A stretch of 64,000 nt of DNA from an uncultured Aquimarina sp. (GCA_947496705.1 CANMDW010000007.1:114735-178734), one strand, 5' to 3'; shown: positions 1-9,005, numbered from the stretch's first letter. Numbers and translations: made by a program. The notes: a model not told the origin generated them from the letters alone.

Positions 1-670
1 CTCCTTCTATAATACCAGGAATATCTGCCATGACAAAGGTTTGAAAATCCCGATACGCTACGATGCCCAGGTTGGGCTTTAATGTGGTAAACTCATAATC
101 TGCAATTTTGGGTTTTGCAGCAGTAATTACCGATAATAAGGTAGATTTTCCTGCATTAGGAAATCCTACCAGTCCAACATCGGCCAGTATTTTAAGTTCC
201 AGAGTAATATCATGTTGCTGGCCTTCTATTCCGGGTTGCGCATAACGAGGAGTTTGATTTTTAGCACTTTTAAAATGCCAATTTCCCCGGCCGCCCATTC
301 CGCCTTCTGCCACAATGTATTCTTCTCCTGCTTCGGTAATCTCTTTAATGATGTTTTGAGTTTCGGTATCGCGAATTATTGTTCCTAATGGCACATCTAC
401 ATAAACATCTTCTCCATCGGCCCCTGTACTTCTGTTTTTACTGCCATGCCCTCCATGTTCTGCCCTAAAATGGCGCTTGAATTTGAGATGATACAGGGTC
501 CACATATTGGGATTTGCACGTATAATGATATGGCCACCACGCCCCCCATCACCGCCATCAGGACCTCCTTTGGTAATATATTTCTCACGATGCAGGTGTA
601 CAGAACCCTTACCTCCGTTTCCGGAGGATACATGTACCTTTACGTAATCTACAAAATTCCCTTCTGTCAT
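1..670 (-). CDS. obg: GTPase Obg/CgtA (C-terminal part outside window)
   Basis: Ribosome-associated GTPase of the Obg family, acting in large-subunit maturation and stress control. The visible 223 residues contain the glycine-rich Obg domain (about 1-160, with GGPDGGDGGRGG near 35-46), then the start of the G domain: P-loop GFPNAGKS at 169-176, switch I TTLKPN near 195-200 and the DIPG G3 motif at 216-219. The gene runs off the left edge, so the rest of the G domain and the C-terminus are missing. The start is the ATG at 668-670, giving MTEGNFVDYVKV, a typical Obg N-terminus. It lies downstream of, and in the same direction as, the hpt-adk fusion gene, about 100 bp away. Identity is clear. 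Confidence 0.97.
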   Translation of the reverse strand, partial: MTEGNFVDYVKVHVSSGNGGKGSVHLHREKYITKGGPDGGDGGRGGHIIIRANPNMWTLYHLKFKRHFRAEHGGHGSKNRSTGADGEDVYVDVPLGTIIRDTETQNIIKEITEAGEEYIVAEGGMGGRGNWHFKSAKNQTPRYAQPGIEGQQHDITLELKILADVGLVGFPNAGKSTLLSVITAAKPKIADYEFTTLKPNLGIVAYRDFQTFVMADIPGIIEG

Positions 671-744
671 GCCTCGTTTTCCTGTCATCCCAACCGGTAA
701 AGGCAAGGACCTTATTAATATTAATCTGATTTCAGTTTGAAACA

Positions 745-762
745 TCCCGGCAAAGGCTGGGA
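745..762. repeat. short intergenic hairpin (TCCCGGC...GCTGGGA)
   Basis: An imperfect palindrome in the 100-bp gap between the hpt-adk fusion and obg, just past the fusion stop codon. It is the type of GC-rich extragenic palindrome scattered in Flavobacteriaceae genomes. It could act as a weak terminator for the gene upstream, but no clear T tract follows. Confidence 0.4.
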
Positions 763-769
763 CGATACA

Positions 770-1876
770 CTAAAGTTTGTCTATCACTTGACTTAATCTC
801 TCTGTAATCTCTTCAATGCCTCCTACTCCATCAACTCCAAAGTATTTATCTTGTTTTTGATAGTAATTCTTTAAGATTGCAGTTTCGTCATAATATACTT
901 TGATACGATTGCGTATCACTCCTTCATCGGCATCATCGGGACGTCCCGACGTTTTTCCTCTTTCGAGTAATCGTTGTACCAATACCTCATCATCAACTTC
1001 AAGAGCCACCATTGCACTTACTTCAGAGCCTTTTGACACCAACAATTCTGCTAACGAATCTGCCTGCGCTTCGGTTCTGGGAAACCCATCAAAAATAAAA
1101 CCTTTGGCATCTGGATTTTTATCTACTTCGGCATTAAGCATATCAATAGTCACCTTATCTGGTACTAATTGTCCTTTATCAATATAAGATTTTGCCAATG
1201 TACCTAAGGCTGTTGCATTCTTTATATTATATCTGAAAACATCGCCTGTAGAGATATGAATTAGATCATACTTTTGTTTTAAAACTTCTGCCTGTGTACC
1301 TTTTCCTGCTCCTGGTGGGCCAAATAACACCAAATTTGTCATACTGTTTGATTTTAATTGATAAACCTCTGTAAGATTTCGACCTAATCCGTCATAATCG
1401 AGCCCGTATCCTACAATAAATCGATCAGGGATTTCGATCCCAAAATAATCTATATTAATTTGTTTAGTATATGCTGCCGATTTAAAGAACAGCGTAGCTA
1501 TTTTAAGTTCTTTACACCCTTTTTCTTTTATTATCCTGGATAATACTTCTATGGTATTACCAGTGTCAATAATATCTTCTAACACTACTACGGTTCTGTC
1601 TGATACCTCAACATCCAATCCAATCAATTCCCTGACCTGATGTGTAGTTTGGGTTCCCTGATAGGAAGACAGCTTTACAAAACTCACTTCACAATCATAC
1701 TTAAATCGTTTCAGTATTTCGGAAGTAAACATAAAGGCACCATTTAACACCCCAATAAACAAAGGGTTTTTATTCTTAAGATCCTGGTTTAACACGACAG
1801 ACAACTCCTCGATTGCTACTGTTATGCTATCTTCAGCAATAAAAGGAACAAATTGTAAATCGTGCAGTCTTATCAT
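770..1876 (-). CDS. adk: fused hypoxanthine phosphoribosyltransferase / adenylate kinase
   Basis: A single 368-residue frame joins two purine-salvage enzymes. Residues 1-175 form a hypoxanthine phosphoribosyltransferase, with the PRPP-binding signature VLEDIIDTGNTI at 98-109. Residues 179-368 form a complete adenylate kinase, with P-loop GPPGAGKGT at 186-194, the DGFPR motif and a short LID (no zinc-finger insert). The first domain recycles hypoxanthine/guanine to IMP/GMP; the second interconverts AMP, ADP and ATP. Met179 (ATG 1340-1342) sits where a stand-alone adk would begin, so internal initiation cannot be excluded, but no stop separates the halves. Stand-alone Adk is about 190-215 residues. 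A -7 box, TATCTTTG (1920-1927, minus strand), lies upstream. Fusions of this type occur in Flavobacteriia, from memory. Confidence 0.93.
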   Translation of the reverse strand: MIRLHDLQFVPFIAEDSITVAIEELSVVLNQDLKNKNPLFIGVLNGAFMFTSEILKRFKYDCEVSFVKLSSYQGTQTTHQVRELIGLDVEVSDRTVVVLEDIIDTGNTIEVLSRIIKEKGCKELKIATLFFKSAAYTKQINIDYFGIEIPDRFIVGYGLDYDGLGRNLTEVYQLKSNSMTNLVLFGPPGAGKGTQAEVLKQKYDLIHISTGDVFRYNIKNATALGTLAKSYIDKGQLVPDKVTIDMLNAEVDKNPDAKGFIFDGFPRTEAQADSLAELLVSKGSEVSAMVALEVDDEVLVQRLLERGKTSGRPDDADEGVIRNRIKVYYDETAILKNYYQKQDKYFGVDGVGGIEEITERLSQVIDKL

Positions 1877-1919
1877 TATATCTTATGATTACTTCTATAA
1901 GGTTTTTGATTTAAAGCGG

Positions 1920-1927
1920 CAAAGATA
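1920..1927 (-). promoter_or_regulatory. Bacteroidota -7 box for hpt-adk
   Basis: TATCTTTG read on the minus strand matches the TAnnTTTG -7 consensus of Bacteroidota. It implies transcription starting about 35-40 nt before the start codon at 1876. Confidence 0.5.
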
Positions 1928-2004
1928 GTGATTACAATAGGACTTATAAAAGTTTGACTTCAGCATTTACTGTATATTATTATGGTTATTACTGCTGAAA
2001 AAAT

Positions 2005-2012
2005 TATTTTTG
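2005..2012 (+). promoter_or_regulatory. Bacteroidota -7 box for purK
   Basis: TATTTTTG matches TAnnTTTG and lies 28 bp before the purK start. The 164-bp gap 1877-2040 therefore holds two divergent promoters. Confidence 0.5.
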
Positions 2013-2040
2013 CGGTCATAGACCATTTCATGATCTCAAA

Positions 2041-3198
2041 ATGACGAATTATTTCTCTTCAAATTTTAAACTTGGCATCCTTGGTGGTGGCCAATTAGGT
2101 AAGATGATGTTGTATGACACCAGAAAATATGACATCCAGACCTATGTTCTTGATCCTAGCCCCGATGCTCCATGCAAAATAGCCTGTGATCATTTTCAGC
2201 AAGGTAACTTGATGGATTATGATACTGTTTATAATTTTGGAAAAAAGGTAGATGTACTTACCTTCGAGATAGAAACAGTAAATGTAAAGGCTTTGGCACA
2301 GCTTGAAAAGGAAGGAAAAAAAGTATATCCAGGTTCCAAAACCTTAGAAAAGATACAGAACAAAGGAAAACAAAAGCTTTTCTATGTAGAAAATAAAATT
2401 CCAACCGCCAAATTTGTAAGGTTCTCAAACAAGACACATCTCACCGAAGGTATTACCAGTAATAAAATCAAACTCCCTTTTGTGTGGAAAAGTACTCAGG
2501 GGGGATATGATGGTAAAGGCGTATCGGTAATAAAATCTGGAGGTGATCTGGCAAAACTACCAGATGTAGAGTGTATTGCCGAAGAAATGATCGATTTCAA
2601 AAATGAATTGGCCGTAATTGTTGTTCGCAACCCTAGCGGAGAAATTAAAACATATCCTGTGGTAGAAATGGAGTTTCATCCTGAAGCAAACCAGGTAGAA
2701 TATGTGATATGTCCTGCCAGGATTAATGATAAAGTGGCTTTGAAAGCGATGAAACTTGCACAAAAGGTATCCAAGGCTTTTGAACATGTTGGGATATTGG
2801 CTATAGAGATGTTTCAGACACGGGACGATAAAATTCTTGTAAATGAGGTTGCCCCCAGACCACACAATAGTGGTCATTATAGTATCGAAGCAAGTTATAC
2901 CAATCAATTTGAGCAACATATAAGAGCTATCCTTGATCTACCACTGGGAGCTACAGAGAGTAAATTAAGTGGGATTATGGTAAACCTGGTTGGCGCAGAA
3001 GGACATACAGGCGATGTAGTATACAAAAACATCGAAAAAATCATGAAAATGAAAGGTGTTACCCCTCATATTTATGGAAAAAAACAAACACGGCCATTCA
3101 GAAAGATGGGGCATGTAACGATCATTCATGAAAGTATTGCCGAAGCAAGAAAAATTGCCGAGAAAGTAAAAAACACAATAGAAGTAATAAGTGGATAG
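2041..3198 (+). CDS. purK: 5-(carboxyamino)imidazole ribonucleotide synthase
   Basis: ATP-grasp enzyme of purine synthesis: it carboxylates AIR with bicarbonate and ATP to give N5-CAIR, the substrate of PurE encoded next. The 385 residues start with a Rossmann-like segment (KLGILGGGQLGKMM, about 10-23), followed by an ATP-grasp domain with STQGGYDGKGV and the C-terminal catalytic segment VNEVAPRPHNSGHY. Length is normal for the family. The ATG at 2041 fits both the -7 box upstream and the homologous N-terminus. purE follows after 84 bp on the same strand, so the two are probably co-transcribed. The cytoplasmic role is well established for this family. Confidence 0.97.
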   Translation: MTNYFSSNFKLGILGGGQLGKMMLYDTRKYDIQTYVLDPSPDAPCKIACDHFQQGNLMDYDTVYNFGKKVDVLTFEIETVNVKALAQLEKEGKKVYPGSKTLEKIQNKGKQKLFYVENKIPTAKFVRFSNKTHLTEGITSNKIKLPFVWKSTQGGYDGKGVSVIKSGGDLAKLPDVECIAEEMIDFKNELAVIVVRNPSGEIKTYPVVEMEFHPEANQVEYVICPARINDKVALKAMKLAQKVSKAFEHVGILAIEMFQTRDDKILVNEVAPRPHNSGHYSIEASYTNQFEQHIRAILDLPLGATESKLSGIMVNLVGAEGHTGDVVYKNIEKIMKMKGVTPHIYGKKQTRPFRKMGHVTIIHESIAEARKIAEKVKNTIEVISG

Positions 3199-3282
3199 AG
3201 GTTTGAGGAATTTATTTCTTTTAACTTACCTATTTAGGTACTACTAATAATTTTTATTAAATAAATAATAACAAATAACGTC

Positions 3283-3768
3283 ATGAGCAAAGTGGGAATA
3301 ATTATGGGCAGCACCAGTGATATGCCTGTCATGGAAAAAGCTATCGAAATATTACAAGGTTTTGATATTGAGGTTGAAGTTGATATTGTTTCGGCTCATC
3401 GCACTCCCGAAAAGTTGTTTGATTATGGCAAAAATGCCCATACCCGAGGAATAAGCGTCATTATTGCCGGTGCCGGTGGGGCTGCTCATCTTCCTGGTAT
3501 GATTGCCTCATTATCTCCGCTGCCAGTAATAGGTGTTCCTGTTAAATCACGTAATTCTATAGACGGTTGGGACTCAATTCTTTCTATTCTACAAATGCCT
3601 GGTGGTGTTCCGGTCGCAACTGTAGCTCTCGATGGAGCGTTAAATGCCGGTATTCTGGCTGCACAAATTATAGGTAGCAGTGACACATGTGTTTTGGATA
3701 AAATAATAGTGTATAAAGAAGGATTGAAACAAAAGGTAATTGAAGGAGCAAAACAGATAAAAAAATAG
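3283..3768 (+). CDS. purE: 5-(carboxyamino)imidazole ribonucleotide mutase
   Basis: Class I PurE, which rearranges N5-CAIR to CAIR in purine synthesis. The 161-residue protein has the family signature MGSTSDMPVM near the N-terminus, SAHRTPEK around 40-47 with the catalytic His, and the IAGAGGAAHLPGM loop. Length matches bacterial class I PurE. It follows purK on the same strand, so substrate and product enzymes are encoded together. A strong hairpin begins about 20 bp after the stop codon. Confidence 0.97.
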   Translation: MSKVGIIMGSTSDMPVMEKAIEILQGFDIEVEVDIVSAHRTPEKLFDYGKNAHTRGISVIIAGAGGAAHLPGMIASLSPLPVIGVPVKSRNSIDGWDSILSILQMPGGVPVATVALDGALNAGILAAQIIGSSDTCVLDKIIVYKEGLKQKVIEGAKQIKK

Positions 3769-3788
3769 CTTTTTTATCGAATAAAAAA

Positions 3789-3810
3789 AGAGCCGCTTCT
3801 CAGCGGCTCT
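3789..3810. terminator. hairpin after purE
   Basis: AGAGCCGC (3789-3796), a 6-nt loop, and GCGGCTCT (3803-3810) form a perfect 8-bp stem. An A tract precedes it (a T tract on the minus strand), while only short Ts follow on the plus strand. Likely the purE terminator and the first part of a duplicated intergenic unit. Confidence 0.7.
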
Positions 3811-4103
3811 TCTGAATATCAGGTCTTACAAAAGAATATAACAATATTTATTAACCAACTTAAATATATTACACAAAAAATTCATTGTAAGACCATTACT
3901 CTTAAAACCTATAGCAAAGGTAAAACCTTACTTCGATTACACAATAGAAGTAGCAAAAACTTATTAACAATTTTCGATAGAATACGTAATTTTTCGATAA
4001 AATGCATCGCTATAAATTTTTTAACTGTTTTTTTGGTCGAAAAAGCACCCAGAAAATCAATTTATATATAAAAAACATGTTTTTAAATCAAAAAATGAAA
4101 AAT

Positions 4104-4132
4104 AAAAGAGCTGCATTATATACAGCTCTTTT
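4104..4132. terminator. second hairpin of the purE-dcp spacer
   Basis: AAAAGAGCTG (4104-4113) pairs with CAGCTCTTTT (4123-4132) around a 9-nt loop. The stem is perfect and flanked by A and T tracts, so it looks like a bidirectional intrinsic terminator. No annotated gene ends just before it on either strand, which is why an unannotated transcript in 3811-4103 is possible. Confidence 0.5.
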
Positions 4133-4361
4133 GATATATTTGGTCTTTACATAAAAATAATTATTAATATTCATACCCAAATAAAAATAATATTTCATTT
4201 TAATACTTGACCGTATTAATAAACCAGATCAAATCTATCACTGTAAAGATTAGTTATTCTAAAAACCGATAGAGACCAAATCGTATTTTTCGATAAAAGG
4301 ACATTTTTTTCGATATAATGACAAACATCACTAACAAAAAACAGAAAATATCATTATAACA

Positions 4362-6383
4362 ATGAATAATCCATTATTACAATCATTTGATGCTGTACCG
4401 TTTTCAAAAATAGAATCAGCACATTTTCTACCAGCTATAAAAAATGGTATTTCTGCCGCAAAGGAACAGGTTAATGCTATTGTTTCTAATCCAGAAAGCC
4501 CTACGTTTACTAATACAATAGAAGCTTTAGATTATTGTGGTGAATTATTAGACCGGGTAACCAGTGTATTTTTTAACTTAAATAGCGCAGAAACCAATGA
4601 GGAAATTCAAAAAATAGCACAAGAGGCCTCCCCATTGCTTTCAGAATTTAGCAATGACATTGCACTTAATCTGGACTTGTTTAAAAAAATAGAGGCTGTA
4701 TACCATCAAAGAGAAGAACTAGATCTCCATCCAGAACAATCTACACTTCTTAAAAAAAGATACAAATCATTCTCGCGTAACGGAGCCAATCTTCCTGAAG
4801 ATAAAAAAGAAAAGCTAAGAGCGATCGACAAAGAACTTTCTACCTTAGGGCTTATGTTTGGCGAAAATGTGCTGGCAGAGACCAACAAGTTTGAAATGTT
4901 ACTCACTGATGTATCCGATTTAGCCGGCCTTCCTGAAGGAGCAAAAGAAGCTGCCAAAGCTATGGCAAAGGCCAAAAGCAAAGAAGGCTGGTTGATCACA
5001 CTCGATTATCCCAGCTATATTCCTTTTATGACGTATGCCGATAACCGGGAATTACGTAAAAAATTGGCACTCGCCTTTGGCTCTAAAGGTTTTCATAGTG
5101 ACGATCTTGATAATCAGGACATTGTTTTAAAGATTGCGAATCTAAGATATCAACGTGCATTACTTTTGGGGTATGCATCGCATGCAGATTATGTGCTGGA
5201 AGAGAGAATGGCTGAAACTCCTGAAAAAGTGTTTTCATTTCTGAATGAGATCCTGGAAAAAGCAAAACCCGCTGCAGAAAGAGAATTTAAGCAATTAGAA
5301 GCTTTTGCCAAAGAATTAGACGGAATTGATGAGCTTCAAAAATGGGACGGTGCCTACTATTCAGAAAAACTAAAACAAAAACTTTTTGATCTGGATGATG
5401 AAAAACTGAAACCTTATTTCAAATTAGAAAATGTTATTGATGGTGTTTTTACAGTGGCTTCAAAACTATTCGGCCTTCAATTTAAAGAAACAAACGAAGT
5501 AGATACTTATCACGAAGAAGTAAAAACCTATAATGTAACTGATCCCGATGGTAATTTTATCGCCTTGTTCTATGCAGATTTTCATCCCAGACCTGGTAAA
5601 CGTAATGGAGCCTGGATGACTTCATATAAATCTCAAATGAAAAAAGAAGGCAAAAATATAAGGCCTCATGTTTCTATCGTGTGTAATTTTACAAAACCAA
5701 CACCCAGTAAACCTTCTTTATTGACATTTAATGAGGTTACCACCTTGTTTCATGAGTTTGGTCATGCACTGCATGGTATGTTGGCCGATACTACCTACCC
5801 GGGCCTGTCTGGCACCAGCGTGTATTGGGATTTTGTAGAATTGCCAAGCCAGGTACTAGAAAACTGGTGCTATGAAAAAGAAGCGCTGGAGCTATTTGCC
5901 AGGCATTATGAAACCGGGGAGGTAATTCCTATGGAATTAGTAACAAAGATCAAAGAGTCTGCTACGTTTATGGAAGGTATGGCAACACTGCGCCAATTGA
6001 GTTTTGGTTTACTGGATATGTCATGGCATGCAAAAGACCCTGGCAATATCAAAAATGTAAAAGAGCACGAAAAAGAAACCTTTGCTGCTACTTCTTTGTA
6101 TCCTAATGTAGAAGAGAACTGTATGAGTACATCCTTTTCACATATTTTTCAGGGAGGGTACTCGGCTGGATATTACTCCTATAAATGGGCAGAAGTTTTG
6201 GACGCCGATGCTTTTGAGTATTTTAAAGAAAATGGAATTTTTAATACAACAGTCGCATCAAAATTCAAAGAAAATGTATTGTCAAAAGGAGGTACCGAAA
6301 ACCCGATGACATTGTATAAACGTTTCAGGGGCCAGGAACCTAAACCCGAAGCTTTGTTGAAACGTGCCGGATTGATAAAGTAA
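4362..6383 (+). CDS. M3 family metallopeptidase (peptidyl-dipeptidase Dcp / oligopeptidase A type)
   Basis: Zinc peptidase of the thimet oligopeptidase family that degrades short peptides, normally in the cytoplasm or periplasm. The 673 residues are of usual Dcp/OpdA length, with a helical N-terminal half and the catalytic half holding HEFGH at 464-468 and the third zinc ligand Glu493 in WDFVELPSQ. No signal peptide is visible, so a cytoplasmic location is likely. The ATG at 4362 gives MNNPLLQSFDAVPFSKIE, a typical start for the family. The gene stands alone, after a long spacer and before a repeat-rich one. Dcp and OpdA cannot be separated with certainty by eye. Confidence 0.93.
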   Translation: MNNPLLQSFDAVPFSKIESAHFLPAIKNGISAAKEQVNAIVSNPESPTFTNTIEALDYCGELLDRVTSVFFNLNSAETNEEIQKIAQEASPLLSEFSNDIALNLDLFKKIEAVYHQREELDLHPEQSTLLKKRYKSFSRNGANLPEDKKEKLRAIDKELSTLGLMFGENVLAETNKFEMLLTDVSDLAGLPEGAKEAAKAMAKAKSKEGWLITLDYPSYIPFMTYADNRELRKKLALAFGSKGFHSDDLDNQDIVLKIANLRYQRALLLGYASHADYVLEERMAETPEKVFSFLNEILEKAKPAAEREFKQLEAFAKELDGIDELQKWDGAYYSEKLKQKLFDLDDEKLKPYFKLENVIDGVFTVASKLFGLQFKETNEVDTYHEEVKTYNVTDPDGNFIALFYADFHPRPGKRNGAWMTSYKSQMKKEGKNIRPHVSIVCNFTKPTPSKPSLLTFNEVTTLFHEFGHALHGMLADTTYPGLSGTSVYWDFVELPSQVLENWCYEKEALELFARHYETGEVIPMELVTKIKESATFMEGMATLRQLSFGLLDMSWHAKDPGNIKNVKEHEKETFAATSLYPNVEENCMSTSFSHIFQGGYSAGYYSYKWAEVLDADAFEYFKENGIFNTTVASKFKENVLSKGGTENPMTLYKRFRGQEPKPEALLKRAGLIK

Positions 6384-6403
6384 TCAATCTTTAAAAAACA
6401 ACC

Positions 6404-6460
6404 CTGTCGCTTCGAGCGTAGTTGAAATGTATTATCCCTTGACTACGCCCGATATGACAG
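6404..6460. repeat. extragenic palindromic repeat (CTGTC...GACAG)
   Basis: An imperfect inverted repeat with ends CTGTC and GACAG and arms TTCGAGCGTAGTTG and TTGACTACGCCCGA. It resembles the TTCGAGCGTAGTCGA class of palindromes that is dispersed between genes in many Flavobacteriaceae. It lies 20 bp after the M3 peptidase gene. The rest of 6461-6670 holds only low-complexity and GC-rich repeat debris. Confidence 0.6.
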
Positions 6461-6672
6461 TTTATGAAGTTTTTATACTAATCTGTTGTACATTTTAGAC
6501 ACTGTTTTCTTCAATTTTTTCTCCTGGAAAGGTGAATTGAAGAAATCCCCATCTCCTCTCTGTCTGCCTGTCTAGCGAACGACAACCTGTCTGGCCGGTC
6601 ACAGGGTAGATCCGGCAAGCGGGCTTTAGGATAAGAGGTAAAAGATTGAATTATACATCTCATTTCTAAATA

Positions 6673-6822
6673 GTGTCTGGTCGGAAATACATCCCTATTA
6701 AATTTGTTTCTTTTTGCGCTATTTTTATTTATTTTTTATCGCCTGATGCTAAGGCATCTGCGTCAAAAAAGAAAATCAAAAATAATTCAAATTATAAAAA
6801 CCGTCTATTTCCGACCAGACAC
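6673..6822. mobile_element. MITE-like element, copy 1 (150 bp)
   Basis: A 150-bp non-coding element with 17-bp perfect terminal inverted repeats (GTGTCTGGTCGGAAATA at the left, its complement at the right). It is flanked by the direct repeat TAAATA on both sides (6667-6672 and 6823-6828), as expected for a target-site duplication. A near-identical copy lies at 42859-43008. Internally it is AT-rich, with a GATGC-TAAG-GCATC hairpin. It has no reading frame of its own, so it would need a transposase supplied from elsewhere. It sits 20 bp beyond the 3' end of the M28 peptidase gene. Confidence 0.88.
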
Positions 6823-6842
6823 TAAATACGCAATGAGTTATA

Positions 6843-9005
6843 TTATTTCTTAATCATCTGCTTGGTGTAGCTTTTTGATCCCTGAAGCAAGGTGAAAAAG
6901 TAAGTTCCCGTAGCAAATTTTGAAGTGGATATTCGGGTTACTTTACCCTTTAACTTCATCTCTTGTAGTATATTCCCTTTTATATCGATAATTAGAATAT
7001 TACTTCCTTTCCAAAGGTCATTATTAACTGCCAGGTTTATATATTCGCCATTAACAGGATTAGGGTATAATTGAAGCAGGTGATCATCGACCAGTTTCTG
7101 AGTTGTAAAACTTCTTACTTTAGCTCCACAAGGCCCGATGAGATTCCAGCCACTATTGGTCCTTTCATACAAATTGCCTTGATAAGTCACCTGATCACCC
7201 GGTTGATAATTTACCGAAGAGCTATATGCAGCCACTCCTTCACAAATATCAGTACTTCCTCCCGACCCTTCAGATACTTTTACATCATCGATAGCAATAT
7301 CTCCTTGCCAGCTGTTTCCGGTTACGGCATTAAGTCGTAATTGCACACTAGCTCCCACATAGGATGCAAGATCTATATTTGCGGTGTTCCAGCTGCTCCC
7401 TTGTGTCCCGGTTCTGTTGAAAATACCCGTCCATGAAACCCCATTATCTATACTGGCATCCACAGATAGAGTTCCCACAGCATTACCAAGCATATGATAC
7501 TTAAAGCTGAAAACGGCCTCAGATAATCCACTAAGGTCAAAACAGGGAGAATTAAGTATCGCTCTTTTAGCAGGAAATCCTGTTCCATTCCCAGAAGCTT
7601 CCACATAGATATATGATGAGCCTTCAACAGCACTAGCAGGTCCTGTACCGTTGGATGGAGTACCATTTGAATCAATGATCCAGTTTACATCATCGCCGGT
7701 TACCTGTATCCAACTTCCAACAGAACCCTCAAACCCTTGTTGATAAGGAAATGAAGTAGTCGTTGATGTACATCCATCTCCGCCTCCCGGTCCCGAAGTA
7801 ATTCCATTCGAAATTTCGATTAAATATTCTAGCGCCAATTTTGCAAACTTAGCCGCATGAGTGGCGTTGGGTGTAGGAGATCTATCAAAAGTATCCCTTG
7901 TAGTATGGATATTAGGGTTACTCTGCGAAAAAGCGGCTTCAAAAGGAAAAGTCACATCATATCCCTGTTGTGCCCAGCTATAATGATCAGAACACCCATA
8001 ATTACATTGCGAAGTGCCATAGGTAATCTTATGCGTTCCTGTAGCATTGTAATAGTTCATTAATTCTATCAAGAAATTATTTAAGGTATCGTCATTATAT
8101 GAATCTGTTGAAATGTAAACATCGTTGGTAGAACCTTTATAATTTGTCATATCCAACTGCATATAACTTACCACATTTACATTGCGGTTTTTATAATCTT
8201 CTGCAATTTCTTTGGAACCTCTAAGCCCAACTTCTTCTGCTGCAAAAGCCATAAATTCTACTGTTCTTTTAGGTCTAAAATCCATAGCGAACAACACCCT
8301 GGCGGCTTCGGTTATCGTCGCAATTCCTGAAGCATTATCATCGGCTCCAGGAGCATTAGTGCTATTATTTCCCCTTGCAGTCGAATCAATATGTCCTCCT
8401 ATGATAACAAATTCATCGGGTTCTTCGGTTCCTGTAATGGTCATAATTACAGATGGCATCGCTGTACTGGTGTGATTTACAATTCTTACAGATACATCGC
8501 TGCGACCCGCAGCAAGGCCTTCCCATTTTGTTTTTAGATCCAAAACCGCCTGTCTTGCGCTATTGGTGGTATGATATCGAGTTCCATAACCCTCTAATTC
8601 CTGGATTTGATTAGCGATATTCAGGTTGTTTACCAGGTCAAGACTTTGGGTTACCAATGCCTCCTGGGTAATAGAAAAGCTAGCTCTTTGTGCCTTGGTA
8701 GATTTTTGACCCACATTTTGAATCGAGGATAATGCATTCTTTTCAGAAGTTTCATAAATAAATCCTGGTCCATGCACCAGTACTTTATGATGTAGTTCTT
8801 CAGCCGCATTTTGACTAAGCATCACCGCACTATATCCATTATTAGAACTAATGATCTTAATGTCTTCGGGGTGGTTGATCTTAAGCCCCTGGGCATCTTT
8901 GGTTTGCATAGTAGCAAAAAACATGCTGTTCTGCTCTTGTGCATAGCTATAGGTAAAGAATAAACATAGCCATACTACTGAAATAATTAAGTTTAATTTT
9001 TTCAT
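6843..9005 (-). CDS. secreted M28 aminopeptidase with MAM-like domain and T9SS sorting domain
   Basis: Zinc-dependent aminopeptidase of family M28, exported and anchored or released by type IX secretion. The 720 residues comprise a signal peptide (1-22, ending SYA), a pro-region, and the M28 domain (about 185-400) with the ligand set His205 (GGHIDS), Asp222 (GADDNASG), Glu257/258 (AAEEVGLRG), Asp285 (LDMTN) and His367 (NIHTTRD). Then come a MAM-like jelly roll (about 415-588), a short cysteine-bounded module resembling a chitin-binding CBM5/12 domain (about 590-632), and a C-terminal sorting domain with LQLYPNP. porV and gldJ in this window supply part of the secretion route. It likely degrades external protein for nutrition. 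Confidence 0.93.
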   Translation of the reverse strand: MKKLNLIISVVWLCLFFTYSYAQEQNSMFFATMQTKDAQGLKINHPEDIKIISSNNGYSAVMLSQNAAEELHHKVLVHGPGFIYETSEKNALSSIQNVGQKSTKAQRASFSITQEALVTQSLDLVNNLNIANQIQELEGYGTRYHTTNSARQAVLDLKTKWEGLAAGRSDVSVRIVNHTSTAMPSVIMTITGTEEPDEFVIIGGHIDSTARGNNSTNAPGADDNASGIATITEAARVLFAMDFRPKRTVEFMAFAAEEVGLRGSKEIAEDYKNRNVNVVSYMQLDMTNYKGSTNDVYISTDSYNDDTLNNFLIELMNYYNATGTHKITYGTSQCNYGCSDHYSWAQQGYDVTFPFEAAFSQSNPNIHTTRDTFDRSPTPNATHAAKFAKLALEYLIEISNGITSGPGGGDGCTSTTTSFPYQQGFEGSVGSWIQVTGDDVNWIIDSNGTPSNGTGPASAVEGSSYIYVEASGNGTGFPAKRAILNSPCFDLSGLSEAVFSFKYHMLGNAVGTLSVDASIDNGVSWTGIFNRTGTQGSSWNTANIDLASYVGASVQLRLNAVTGNSWQGDIAIDDVKVSEGSGGSTDICEGVAAYSSSVNYQPGDQVTYQGNLYERTNSGWNLIGPCGAKVRSFTTQKLVDDHLLQLYPNPVNGEYINLAVNNDLWKGSNILIIDIKGNILQEMKLKGKVTRISTSKFATGTYFFTLLQGSKSYTKQMIKK

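Larger units (their letters stand above)
3769..4361. other. 593-bp gene-free spacer with two related hairpin-led units
   Basis: No protein gene is visible. The spacer is built of two similar units. Each starts with a GAGC[CT]G stem-loop (3789-3810; 4104-4132), continues into a GGTCTTACA or GGTCTTTACA box (from about 3822 and 4140), and reaches an inverted partner (TGTAAGACC near 3887; GAGACCAAA near 4272). Each ends in TTTTTCGATA words (near 3974 and 3992; near 4287 and 4308). Long A/T tracts lie between. The similarity suggests an old duplication of a regulatory or RNA-coding spacer; the function is unknown. Confidence 0.5.

Noticed and set aside
1340..1342. Separate adk gene starting inside the fusion
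   Set aside because: The frame is continuous with no stop and no ribosome site is evident; kept only as a possibility of internal initiation.
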